The notes under the pieces: generated by a model
Seen by the model: the letters and a program-made list of their open reading frames with translations, nothing else
The model's database searches: none
Told to the model about the DNA's origin: nothing
Position numbers and translations under genes: made by a program
Assembly (NCBI GenBank): GCA_016169945.1
Contig: JADLSH010000217.1
Location: 1,426,001-1,490,000 of the forward strand
Direction: 5' to 3'
DNA length: 64,000 nt
Source of the DNA: Trachythela sp. YZ-2020
Lineage: Eukaryota > Cnidaria > Anthozoa > Malacalcyonacea > Clavulariidae
Shown: positions 10,516 through 21,571 of the stretch, in pieces
Numbering within the stretch: position 1 is the stretch's first letter
Layout of the letters: each line of letters begins with the position of its first letter

Positions 10516-13500
10516 AAAATCAAAAAAATATATTCTCATTTGAAATTTTGTCACCATTCGAAGTGACCAAACACACGCGCATTATCGATAATAAATTCTC
10601 TCTGACAGGAAAATATTTGCTAAATTCAAACTGACTACGTACTCAGAGTGATATAACACATAAATATTCCGTTAGTTTGTATTCACACTTAAAACGATGC
10701 GAAATATGAGCGCAAGAAGTAGACATATCAAAATTTGGTTTTTCTTCAATTTTCACAAAAAGCATGCTCGACCCAGACTACTTCCGTATAACACGTCGAT
10801 CAACGCGTGCGCGCTCGTTGCACCGCCCTATATATAAGCGTCCTGGTTTGTACTGTGTTCGCTTGCGTGTTTGAAGTAACCGATTGAGTACTTCATGTTA
10901 TAATAACTTTTGGGGTGTTCGGTAGTAGGGAATTGTATTTCTAGTAGGGAATATATTTTAAGTAAATAAATGCATTTTATGGCTCTCCCCCAGGACCAGC
11001 CCATGTGGTTCCTAGGCCGGTGTCTCTGGTTATTGTTCGAATACATAACTTTCTTACAGTACTTCATATCTCATACTATACAGTAATTCATAAATGTTGC
11101 CTCCTCCCACATTTAAGATGCAATGTTACCAGGCTAGGGCCGAAATTATTTAGCTTGTGTAGGTTGAATAGGAATGAAACATCTATAGTGCTATTATTAA
11201 TACCCTCTATAGTGCTCATATCTTGAGCCCTTCAATTTTTCCTCTTAATCTAAGGTTGGGACCCAAAGGTCAAGTACTACAACCAATTGCATTTATGGGA
11301 ATACTTGTAGATGAGTGTGCTGACACTACTTGTGTAAGAAAAGGCAGCATCTGTAAATTACCTTTCTACTGAACATTTCTATTCTAAGCACATCTTAATA
11401 CCAGTAACTAACTGAATAGATGATTGGCAGCTTACAAGGAGACTACCCCTGAAACACTAGGACCTTGTAAAGATTTTAGAGACTTTCTAGTAATTACGTC
11501 TTGATCGCTACAAGGAAACGGGCTGTATTTACGATCAGTTCTTTCAAATGTAAATATCTCTAGACGTATTTACTCTCGGCAACTGGGCACGCGTCATTCG
11601 ATAGCTTGATATATTGTCATTTGATATGTGGTTTGTGCCGGTTCATATATTACATGTTCATAAATTATTTAAAAATGTACAATTATTGTTGATATCAATC
11701 TGAATTGCCAGAACAGCATTTAAAATTTCCCAACAATCGTTACAAAAAAGTTTGTAGCTCATGAAAAATTGAATGTTGTTGGAAAGTTTCATTGCCTTTG
11801 AGGAGGTTTAAATTCGCCTACAAATGACGCGATATAAATAACGAAATGCCATATAAGGTCAGTGTTGCTCGCTATAAACCAATTAAAATGCGCCATCTAG
11901 GCAATGACATCACGAGGAATCGATTGCCGGTACCTTCAAGCCGATAGGGTGCAAAGATCCCGGAGATTTAACTTCCGAATTTGTCCGAGCGTGCGCCACA
12001 ATAAATGTTAAACAAAGGGTATATAGTCGATTGTTTTCATGTATAATTTTAGCCGACGTTGGTCGTTGGTCCATTTGCATTTAAGAATATATTATTAATA
12101 GAGATTAGAAACTTACTATATGCCTTAGTATTTACAGATTATCATTTCAAGCAATAAATACTGAAATAATATGTGGTCGAAGCGAGTCGAACTGTCTAAA
12201 ACAATACAAACGACAACAAACTACACTTGTCTGCCACAAGGTATGAATATTGTTGATGATTCATGAATTTATACTTTTAATATTACATGAAAATTGATTC
12301 ATTTAGCTTTGATGTTAATACAATCACCAAAGCAAAATCTTTAGCTTTATAAATAAGGGAACAATCCTTTCTTTGCAATAATACAGTATATTGTGCTATC
12401 ATAATATAATTTCTGTCAAGAACCTGATATGGCATTAATGACTGTTTGTGTTGAGGATTGTTAGAGGGTGTGGAACCCTAGCCAGCATAGCTACCACGGC
12501 TATAGCCTAGCTCGCTTTCCCAAGAAGAGTTTATTCATAAGACATTTCAGGTCTTTCAGGAGTACACGTCCGTCCGTACATGTGTTTAGCACAATATATA
12601 AAATCGGATGAAATATATTTGGTAATTGCACACAAATAAAAATGACACCCCTACAAGATTTATGCATGCTTATTGCTTGGACTATCTATTTACAACGGCC
12701 AAGCACAGGTAAATTTGGTGCGGGTGCTGTTTCAAACCTGAAATCACATTTTCATGACCAGTGAAAATATTTCACAGTTATATCTAGCCCACAGAAATGA
12801 TAAGTCACTTACTGCATTATATTCATTTAAATACAGCATTAATACTTTCCCCAGATCCTGGTGGGGATATGCTGGGCAGCTTAGTTCCCAAATATACAAA
12901 AATAAAATCTTTAGGAATTAATAGCAAATGCATGATTGAGGAACAAGGTTCCATAGGTAGGTCAGCCTTGTTCCCAAATATACAGAAGTTAAAAATCATT
13001 AGTTCAAAAGCAAAAAATGAGCCAAGCTTTCCCCTGATCTCCCTTTAACAGGTAAAATACACTTGAGGAAGAGTACATTTTTAATTTGCTGAGTTACTTT
13101 TAACCCTTTAATTACAATGTGCCCTGTTTAATTTATTACCCTAACCTTGTCAAGGAAACTTGATTAGTTTTACTGTGAGGGCGATTGCCACTGTATAGGT
13201 TACTGACAACTTATGCCACATACACAAAAAGTGCTCTATGGCCCTGTGTGCATGGGGTGTGAAGCCCTCAATTAGTCAAACCGCAGTCCCTCCGGTTCAA
13301 GGACCCTTTCAACTAAGCCGCCCAGTTTTTATCGGTCATAGGAGTTACAACATTGCCTTTTAAAACCTCAAATTGCACTCAAGTGTACCGTACTGTTTTA
13401 GTCTATTACCTATAGTAATTGTCACCATTTCTTGTTTAAGATGATTTGAAAGTTGACACATCATGCAAGGCAACCCGTTATCTACAAAAACATTCTAGCC

Positions 13501-13839
13501 ACTGGATCTGTTCAGTGAAGGAATAAACTGTCTTGTGAGCTCATCCCATTGTACGTTCAAACAATGGTCTTGTTCAGAAAGAATAATTAATTTATCCAGT
13601 AATTAATCCAAAAATAATATGTATAACTTCATCCATGCATGTAGATTACGAATGAATACGATTTGAAATTGAACATTTAACATCGAATGAGAACTTTAAT
13701 ACATAGCATTAGCATTCTGTTTATATATCCATGTTGTGTGAAAATCCGTTGTCTACATGCATGTATAACAAAACTTTAAAAATATTGAAATAAATGTAGC
13801 TACTCGGTTTTTTTAGATCACAAAAATAATGCCAAGAAA
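10516..13839. other. Long non-coding stretch
   Basis: No convincing gene or mobile element was found. There is a TATATATAAG sequence at 10829-10838 within a GC-richer segment, which could be a core promoter, but no coding sequence could be linked to it. Short partly repeated phrases containing TTCCCAAATATACA occur near 12880 and 12970. The rest is AT-rich unique-looking DNA. Confidence 0.45.
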
Positions 13840-14221
13840 ATTATTGTAGTTTTGCCCCAACATTCAGGTATTTTGTTTCAAAACGTTCGGGGAAAACTAG
13901 AATATTTTTCGCTGCATGACTTTTTCGTTCCTTTGATTCAAGAAAGAAATTCTCGTTTTATCCCTCGGGTAAGTAAATTATTCTTATTATAAGAACGTCT
14001 TTCTTATTTCAAGAATATGTTGTAGAAAATAAGTCTTAAATCAAGAAAATAATTCTTAGGCAACTAAGAATATGTTTCTTGATATAAGATATTTGTTCTA
14101 GAAGGTATTCTTGAATAAGAAAAATTTTCTTAGCAAGAATATTTTACTTACCCACGGGACAAAATTAGAAAAGATTCTTGTCAAGAATATTTTACTTATT
14201 CAAGATAGACATGTAGCCGGG

Positions 14222-15005
14222 TAAATAATTTATCGGTTGAAAAGCTTCGTCTGACTTGTAATTTATTAAAAAATAAAGTTGTAAAGAATAAAAAGGGTTA
14301 AATTTGACCGAGCTTTCGGACTAAACGTCCATCGTCAGGGTGAAATGTGAATAATATGTCTACAAGCAATATTTATACTGAAGTGGCAACAGCCTTGTCG
14401 AATTATGCTAATTTGAAATTCTAAAATCTAAATAACTATAAAATGATATTGAAATAGTATACAAAGAGAATTAACCAACCATACTTAATCTAAATATTGT
14501 TAAGCTGGTTCATTTAAAAACTGCAATTAAAATTAAAGTCATTGTTAATTGAACTTTGACAAAAGCGGTACATACGAATCTGAGAGGATCCGTCCTCTAT
14601 CTCTATAGGCAATTGCGCAGTCCGTTTTTGCGATCTCCCATGCTTCTTCCCATTTTCTCTGCTGTTCCCGACTTTCTTTCAATAATATTGGCGCTCTATC
14701 TCAGGCAATTTTATGATCCAAATTATGAGTGCTCTGCCAAAGCTGATTTATCTGTTTTGGAATTCCTTACACTTGAAATATGCTCCTTCCTCGTCACGTC
14801 AAATTGGTTTAATTCGACAAGACTGTTGCCACGTAGGCAGTTGGATTTTAGTATAAATATTGCGTGTAGACATATTATTCACATTTCATACTGACGATGG
14901 ACGTTTAGTACTAAAGCTCGGTCAAATTTAACCCTTTTTATTCTTTATAATTCTATTTTTAATAAATTACAAGTAAGACGAAGCTTTTGAGCCGATTAAA
15001 TATAT
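14222..15005. mobile_element. Inverted-repeat element with hammerhead-like motifs
   Basis: Two arms of roughly 190 bases (about 14225-14420 and 14815-15000) are reverse complements of each other. Each contains the phrase AAAAAGGGTTAAATTTGACC and the motif GACGATGGACGTTTAGT. The left arm read on the minus strand has, in order, CTGACGA, a GGAC-GTTTA-GTCC stem-loop, GAAA and GTC, the core of a hammerhead ribozyme. Such motifs occur in terminal repeats of Penelope-like elements. No reverse transcriptase lies between the arms, so this would be a truncated or non-autonomous copy. Confidence 0.5.
14306..14338 (-). ncRNA. Candidate hammerhead ribozyme core
   Basis: On the minus strand: CTGACGA, then a 4-bp stem GGAC/GTCC closed by GTTTA, then GAAA, then GCTCG and GTC. 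Conserved core boxes and stem II are present; stem III is weak and I could not form a convincing stem I, so cleavage activity is doubtful. The partner copy at 14891-14923 (plus) has a damaged stem II and TAAA in place of GAAA. Confidence 0.35.
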
Positions 15006-15105
15006 TACCTACCCACGGAACGAGTCAAACTTTCTTAAAACAAGTAATTTTGTTCTTAATATAAGAATTATTTTCTTAAATAAGAAATCGATTTTTTGTA
15101 GTGTA

Positions 15106-15678
15106 CATTGTATAATATTATGCGTACTTGATAGAATTCTTTTACGGTAATTGATAGAATTCTATAGTTAAATTAAACGCATCAATATTTCTATCGTTTC
15201 GTCTTTTATTTTGCACAAAAAATATATTTGACAAGATCTTTTTTGTATTATTTTGCCTTGGCTAATATTTATAGGGTTACATGCCTTTTAGTCTGCAATT
15301 TAAAATACTTCATAGTGAAACCACTTTGGGAATTATAATTATTTTGTAAAAAATACGGTTTTTAAAGAAGGTCCCTCAATTTTGCATGCTTTTTTAATGA
15401 TTTCCTACCTTCTTTTCAAATCATGAACAACTGTATATATGTGGGTAAAACTTTGCTATATTTGTTTTGCCAAAACATTACGCCAAATTGATCCCTCTAT
15501 TTTTCGTCTGTTGTCCGTTTTTTCTTCCTCGCTAAGCTCCCTCAGAAATAATATTATTTAGTCATATTGAATTTTCAAAGTTTGGTCTGTATACCAAGTT
15601 ATCATGCATGATCTTGCCAATACGAGTTTCCATTTTTATTGATCTATTATCAAAAACAGAGGATCTAAGGTAAATGTA
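15106..15678. other. No gene seen
   Basis: AT-rich sequence downstream of the minus-strand peptide gene. It may contain its 3' UTR, but no polyadenylation signal stands out. Confidence 0.4.
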
Positions 15679-15990
15679 TCAAAGTTTTCTACCTTCATAG
15701 AAACACATTTGTTTGTGCCCCAATCTCCTCTCTTCAAAGTATTCTTTCTCTGCTTGGCAACAAGGTGAATAATTTTCGCGATCTCCATCAAAACATCGTT
15801 CACGCCAGTTTGCCATATCTTTCCCAAGGTCTCTCCATAGCTTATAACAAAACGGAATATCTTTGTTGCCAACAGCAGGGTTTGCAGCGAATATCACCAA
15901 GGCTAGTGAAGCAAGACCGAGTTTTACTGCTAAAGGTGCTGCTCTCTTCATTTTCTTGTAAATGACTATCGTAACTAGGAGTAATAGCAT
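15679..15990 (-). CDS. Secreted Cys-rich small protein, exon
   Basis: A minus-strand frame of 103 codons. An internal Met (MKRAAPLAVKLG) starts a typical signal peptide: two or three basic residues, then a hydrophobic core LGLASLALVIFAA, then a likely cleavage near NPAVGNK. The mature part of about 60 residues is charged, with five cysteines (FC, RC, PCC, MC) and ends FYEGRKL. The frame begins directly after TTTATCTTTCAG, a good splice acceptor, so the first Met may be in an upstream exon or at 15948. I do not recognise the family. The cysteine spacing does not fit a ShK domain. It could be a secreted peptide or a domain of a larger protein. Confidence 0.5.
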   Translation of the reverse strand: MLLLLVTIVIYKKMKRAAPLAVKLGLASLALVIFAANPAVGNKDIPFCYKLWRDLGKDMANWRERCFDGDRENYSPCCQAEKEYFEERRLGHKQMCFYEGRKL

Positions 15991-17933
15991 CTGAAAGATA
16001 AATTTATCATGCTTCGTAAAGCGGTTAATGGTTCAACCAGAAATACGTTACACTTGTCTATATGGCAGTACTGTATGAACCAACAACATATGTTTCATTG
16101 CAACTTTCAGGTTGAGCGGCAAATAATTGGCAATGTTGAGGTACAAACTAATGTGTGTTTAAAGTAAGTTTCGTAGCTCATTGTATATATATATATTTGT
16201 TATATGTGAAAATATGACTATATATATACCTCACAAATTTTTCCACTAACAGATTGTACTTGACTCTTTTCTTTTCCAACGTATGGAGCGAAATTAAATA
16301 CTATCCATCACAGCTGACGAATTTTCTATATTAGACTAAAGTGTTTGTTGACGTATAGGATCACAGGTGTCTTTTGAAGAGTCCTTTGGCAAATAAAGAG
16401 TAAAAATTGTTTTTGGCAGAAAATGGCAATGTAACAGAACGTATATAATTATGTATTCGAACCAAATTCTTGCCGTCTTAAAATGGCGATTTTCAGTTAT
16501 GCTAAAATTGCATTACAGCGCAAATTTAGATACAGATGAATTGAACAGATGTTATCATTTATTTTAAGCATCACTTGACTTGCAAATATTGTTCGAATTC
16601 GAACGATGTGTATTTTTGTCTCTATGGCAACTTGTGGGCTATATTTTTATATTGCCGCATAGCCAATAGCATTACAAATATATAAATATTTGCGTGGCTG
16701 CTACTGAATAATATGCATAGTTTATGCAAATTGAGAACTGAACATTGCGTGCATTGAATCCAAGATGGCGATTGCTACTGTCTACTTTAGCAATGCCAAA
16801 AGTGTTCACTAAATTAATTAGGCATATTATTGTATGGCGGGGGAAGGCATTAAAACATTTGAATTGTAACAAATCTTCTTTTTACCTTTTATAGGGGACT
16901 TATTACTCATGATAGAGAAAAGTTTTAGTAGCTTTTTAATTTACTAGAATTTGTAATGCAAGAATTACAAGGAAAATTTTATTCTATTTTCAGCTACAAT
17001 TGTGAAGTATCTGATAGCTTTTCACTTGGGGCATCATGCAAATTATATTATTATGTATTACAATTGATGCTTAGCTTCCGGCATTCTTCCTTTTAGCTAT
17101 ATAACATTATACTTATGTATGTAATGACATTTCTGAATATGCTACAAAATATGTATGAAATTTGTTAACTTTTCACTTATTATAAGTATATGCCAAATAT
17201 AGTGAATTTACTATCCCGATTGTAAACCGTCATAACTTTTTTATATTTATTGTTTTGCCCTGAATTTTTTCGTGAGAATGATATTCTGCAACTTTTTTCT
17301 ATATCATGCCTGCCTATCTCAAAATCGGACACGGCTGTATCTATTTTTATAGAAAATTTATCGAAATTTAATTATTAACTTTGAATAAATTAGCATAATT
17401 TATTATTTTTGGTTGTTCAATATGACCCAAACCTGAATGATTATGAAAGCATGTGTTCTGCTCTCTAAAACAAGTGCTGGGTTGTAGCAAACAGACAAAT
17501 GGAACAAGATTTATAGCATTTTGAAACGACCAAAGTGAAAACAGTGATTTTCAGGCCGGGTGCAAAAGAGTGTAACTAATTGAAATATATTCATGCGGCG
17601 TTCTTTTCATACATACTGTAGTTAAGACCTTGAATAGTAATATCAATCATATAATTGATTAAACTATATTGAATCCCAGTCACATTAATTCCTTTTAGTT
17701 TTCTTAAGCAATGATCACAACCCTTGTAAATTCTAAAGCACAAAAACTGTTGGATAGAGAAGTTTCCACATTAATATTAATTCATTTATCCCATCTGGTT
17801 AGTGATCCTATTGTTTAGCCTGACCATTACATCTCATAATGGGTGGGAGGTGCCAATATTTAAGTATAACCGCCCAATATTATAACATAATAGGAGACAA
17901 TAATTGAATTCATATGCATAAGAACGATCATAA
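15991..17933. other. No gene seen, AT-rich
   Basis: Includes a TATATATA run near 16190-16230 and a CCAAGATGGCGAT word near 16762 that resembles a YY1 site. No coding sequence, RNA gene or clear element was supported. The part next to 15990 may be intron or promoter of the peptide gene. Confidence 0.4.
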
Positions 17934-18285
17934 CTAGAAATTCATGCATGCAGCAACCCCTCGCCACAGCTAAACAACGACAGTTCCCAAACATTTCTAA
18001 TCTTTTTCGTCGCAAAATCTGCCATGAAAAGGATGATTTGCTCTAAACCAGAATAAATTTTGTCAGAATAGGATCGTGAAGGGTTAAAACGAGACTACGA
18101 GAGCTGGGATTTTAAAATTATTTAACTGGAAAAAATGGCAGTTGCACCAGCATTTTTCCTGCTGGAAATGGCATTCGGTAAATCGGTGGCCGACTCTGGT
18201 ATCTGGGCTTCAGACAACATTTTGGTTAGGAAAGCGGTATTGATTCCCAACCCCCTCCACCAAAGGTTGTCGCCATATGAATGCA
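17934..18285 (-). mobile_element. Helitron-like fragment, copy D
   Basis: Starts with the same terminal CTAGAAAT(T)CATGC sequence as copies A and B and keeps diverged parts of the next 350 bases (for example AAAATCTGCCATG and GGTTGTCGCCATATGAA). The rest, including the TCCCC end, is missing. It stops where a minus-strand retrotransposon tail begins. Confidence 0.6.
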
Positions 18286-18780
18286 GTACTTGGTAAATGG
18301 TAAATGGTCTTTATTTCCACATATTAATAGCAACTACGCTAAATTATAATGTGTTTACAATTTGAAAAATTTGAACTAATTAGGTTAATATCCAACATTA
18401 TATCTACAATATTCCATACTAATTAGGTTAATGTACTATGATTACTATTAAACTATTACTCTATATCTAACACTATATCTACAATTAAAACTTAAAACTT
18501 AAAATCTACGAATTTAGACTATGATTGTATCCGTCTGTTGCATACCCTAGCAGACTACGTTTAAATCTCTCAGTTCTACAAGGATAGTTATAAAATCTTT
18601 CCGGGTTAGTTCAAGTTTCCCTTCCATTCATCTCAGAGCGCCTTTTAGGTAGCAGTGTATGTAATTTATGCGACTGCTGTGACATCTTCTTAAAAAGGTC
18701 GACGCATGAATCATCCCTATGTTCTTGGGACTCTTGGGACTGTTTCAGCACATGTGAACAATCTTATGCCACGGTCAGCC
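18286..18780 (-). pseudogene. 3' end of a non-LTR retrotransposon
   Basis: Read on the minus strand, a remnant coding block (containing NPERFYNYPCRTERFKRSLL, with one in-frame TGA) looks like the C-terminus of a retrotransposon RT protein. It is followed by an AT-rich 3' UTR and ends in a short (ATTTACC)n-type tail at 18290-18310. No further upstream coding is attached. Confidence 0.45.
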
Positions 18781-18829
18781 TCCTTTCCATCGCAGTAACG
18801 TTTTCCTCACCTAAAATTTTACGAAGTGT

Positions 18830-19422
18830 CCGAACATTTTATCCTCACTCAACTTCGAGCACTTAAGACTGGAAAAGCTGTTGGTGTGGATAATGTCTCG
18901 CCTCGTCTCCTTAAAGATGCTGCAGACATTATCACTAAACCTCTAACTCAGATTATTAACGCATCCTTGAATCAGGCCGCGATTCCACCGGACTGAAAAG
19001 TAGCTAGAGCAATACCTCTGTACAAGGCCGGCAAGGCAAACCATGCTGGGAACTATCGTCCCATTTCCATCCTACCTGTGGTCTCTAAGTTGATCGAGAT
19101 AGCGGTACAAGTACAGGTCGGCAAACACTTTAGGGAACACAACCTTCTGAATCCCTTTCAGTGCGGATTTAGAAAGGCACATTCCACCGAATCTGCAGCT
19201 ATATCACTGACGGACACTATTAGGCGTAATATTGATCAGGGGCAGTTAGCTGGAGCTGTCTTTATTGATCTTAGTAAAGCCTTCGACACGATTGATCATA
19301 CCTTACTCTTACAAAAATTACGCCCCTATGGTATTGAATGTTCAGAACTTAAGTTTTTCGAAGATTATCTGACAAATCGAAAACAGGTCGTTGGCTACCA
19401 AAATGTTCTGTCTGAACCTCAA
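18830..19422 (+). pseudogene. Reverse transcriptase pseudogene, 5' part
   Basis: Encodes fingers and palm of a CR1/L2-type reverse transcriptase: LKTGKAVGVDNVSPRLLKDA, a PLYKAG...NYRPISILPVVSKL block, QCGFRKAHSTESA and VFIDLSKAFDTIDH. There is an in-frame TGA at 18994-18996 (expected Trp in the family) and no endonuclease domain upstream, so it is a 5'-truncated dead copy. The frame runs to position 19422, where a Helitron-like element begins, and resumes in the same frame at 20812. Confidence 0.8.
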
Positions 19423-20811
19423 CTAGAAATACATGCTTGCAGTAACCCTTCGCCCCATACACCCGAACATTGACAGACACTACATTCCAAAACATTACTG
19501 TTACTAAGCTTTTTCATCACAAAATCTGCTATGCAAAGGTGGTAGACGAGTCAGATATCTGGGTTCGAAGCAAAATTTTGCCTTGGAAAACTGAATTGGA
19601 TTTCTGGGCCTCTGGCTTACACCCCTCTTCACGACGCACTCAAAGGCTATCGCCATATGAAATGTTTGGTGTTTTACTTGACGTAATCATTGTGTTTCCC
19701 TTCATTTTAAATGTGCCATTAAAATTTTGATCATTACTGTAATAGTTTGGAAAGAAGAGTGGAAGGAAACAATAATATTTTGGGAAATCTATTTTGGGTT
19801 GAGAAAGAATAAAAAATGGAAATTTTGTTTCAAGAAGAGGAAGCACAGTAGCCAAGGCAACTCGATTAATAATATATATTTCTTTTCTGGAGTACAAAAC
19901 AGTTTTATACAAAAGCTGCAAAAATAATTAAAATATTAGTTGTTTTAGCCATAGAAATATGAGATATATGCGGTAGGTATGTTCTTATGCATTCTATAAG
20001 CTTCAAATTAATGTTTTAATGCAACCTTCCGTTCACTAAAACGTTTCGAAAAGTTTGTAAAACTAAACTGCCTTTTACTCTATATTTCTTTTCTTTTTCT
20101 GTACAAACTGTGATAATATTTTTACTTTTAACAATAAAATTACAAATCGCCCAACTATATAAAGTAGGTATGTTATTTTGTTCTTTTTTGGCTTTGATTT
20201 ACTGTACAAAACGTTTCGAAATTGTCATAAAACTTCAACTGTTTTTTGAACAGTATTTTTTACTATGAAGTTTTTTAGATAAAATATGTTTTTCTTTTCT
20301 ATATAACGCATTTGAATTAACACTAAAACAATGTTGTATTGACCACACAGGATGAACTATGCAATTTCAAAACCACAAACTATAGTTGCATGCCAATTGA
20401 CGGCAAAACTGCAAAAACAAAGTACGCAAAAAAACACTTACCCGTTTAATTTAAAACCCTTTAAAAGTCCTCTAAAAGTCCTTTAAAACCCTTTAAAAGT
20501 CTCGTTGAAAAAAGTTTTCATATAAATGCATTATAAATTAAATGCCAAAAGCCCAAAAATAAAATGCCAAAATGACAGTTATTTTTCTGACGTTTGCATA
20601 TAAAAACAAAATCGTTGTCTTAGCCAATCATGATGTAGCTAGTTACCAGTTTTCTCTCGGCTTTAACTCGCGCATGCGCATAACTTAAAAAACCGTCCAT
20701 GACAAAAAAAATGGTGGACGACTTTGCATTCCACAATGTTTTCACATACCCGAGTGTAAATATCCGAGCGGAATTAGTACCCTCGCACGGCGCTTCGCGC
20801 CGGCTCGGGGA
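19423..20811 (-). mobile_element. Helitron-like element, copy B
   Basis: Minus orientation: starts TCCCCGAGCCGGCGCGAAGC and ends with TTTCTAG. It is 1389 bases and inserted in an RT coding sequence; joining 19422 directly to 20812 restores the frame SEPQ-LVISGVPQGS, so no target bases were duplicated or lost. It shares most of its length with copy C (21572-23058) and its end parts with copy A. The GGCGCTTCGCGCC hairpin is at the right end. No transposase is encoded. Confidence 0.8.
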
Positions 20812-21265
20812 CTAGTTATATCTGGCGTACCGCAGGGCTCCATCCTAGGCGCTTTGCTATTCATATTACTAGTAAACGATTTACCATCAACGACAACTCA
20901 TTGTAATATGCTTATGTATGCTGACGACACGGTTCTTTTCTACTCAGCTAAGGATGTTAAGGTCATTGAGAAGACATTGAATAAGGATCTTGATCTAATT
21001 GGAACCTGGCTTAGAGAAAACTCCTTGTTTAATAACAAAGAAAAAAGTGAATGCTTGTTTATTAACAAAGAAAAAAGTGAATGAATTTAGTGTTAAGATA
21101 AACGACTATGTTATCATGCTGGGACGTTTGAGATACAATTTAACCATCCACAGTGCAAATGTTGCATACACTTCGTTTATCCGTCCGGTTATCGAATACT
21201 GCGATACCGTCTGGGCTTGTTGCGGGAAAGGAAATGCTCAGCAGCTGCGACGATTGGGAAAATGA
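20812..21265 (+). pseudogene. Reverse transcriptase pseudogene, 3' part
   Basis: Continues the frame that stops at 19422: GVPQGSILGALLF, then NMLMYADDTVLFYSA with the catalytic FADD-like YADD, then a thumb region. A direct repeat of AACAAAGAAAAAAGTGAATG near 21050-21080 introduces a stop. Further on, another frame still encodes RPVIEYCDTVWACCGKGNA, typical of the region after the palm. It ends soon after at a small GATTGGGAAATGAG repeat. Confidence 0.8.
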
Positions 21266-21571
21266 GGATTGGGAAATGAGGATTGAGAGGATTTATTTGA
21301 AATGGGTCTGGTTTGATAATTAATGTATGTTAAATGCGAGAGAACAAGTTAGGCCGAGGCGCTTATTACTGTTTTCCATACCTTATTTCCGCTGAGCATG
21401 AACACGGGTGCTATAGAATAGAATACTGCTATAAGTCCAATAATAATTGAAACTGGCAACTCAGCGCACTGGTAGAGAAATTTAAGCACATAGAAGCCGA
21501 TTTGATTGTTTTGGAATAAGAGCAATTTTTATACATTTTCCACCAAGACATCCAGGGGATATGGAAAATAA
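21266..21571. other. No gene seen
   Basis: Short spacer between the RT remnant and Helitron-like copy C; nothing recognisable. Confidence 0.4.

Larger units (their letters stand above)
13840..15105. repeat. AAGAAT-rich element split by an inverted-repeat element
   Basis: 13960-14220 and 15000-15105 are full of TTCTTAT/ATAAGAA words and share the phrase ACCTACCCACGGAAC or its variant ACTTACCCACGGGAC. They look like two halves of one AT-rich element opened by the insertion at 14222-15005. No coding capacity. Confidence 0.5.

Noticed and set aside
13255..13335. Possible tRNA-like or SINE head around AAGCCCTCAATTAGTCAAAC
   Set aside because: No acceptor or anticodon stem can be formed and no second copy was found in the window.
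15679..15990. Assignment as a ShK-type toxin
   Set aside because: Five cysteines with spacing that does not fit the six-cysteine ShK pattern and no diagnostic Lys-Tyr pair; kept as unknown secreted peptide.
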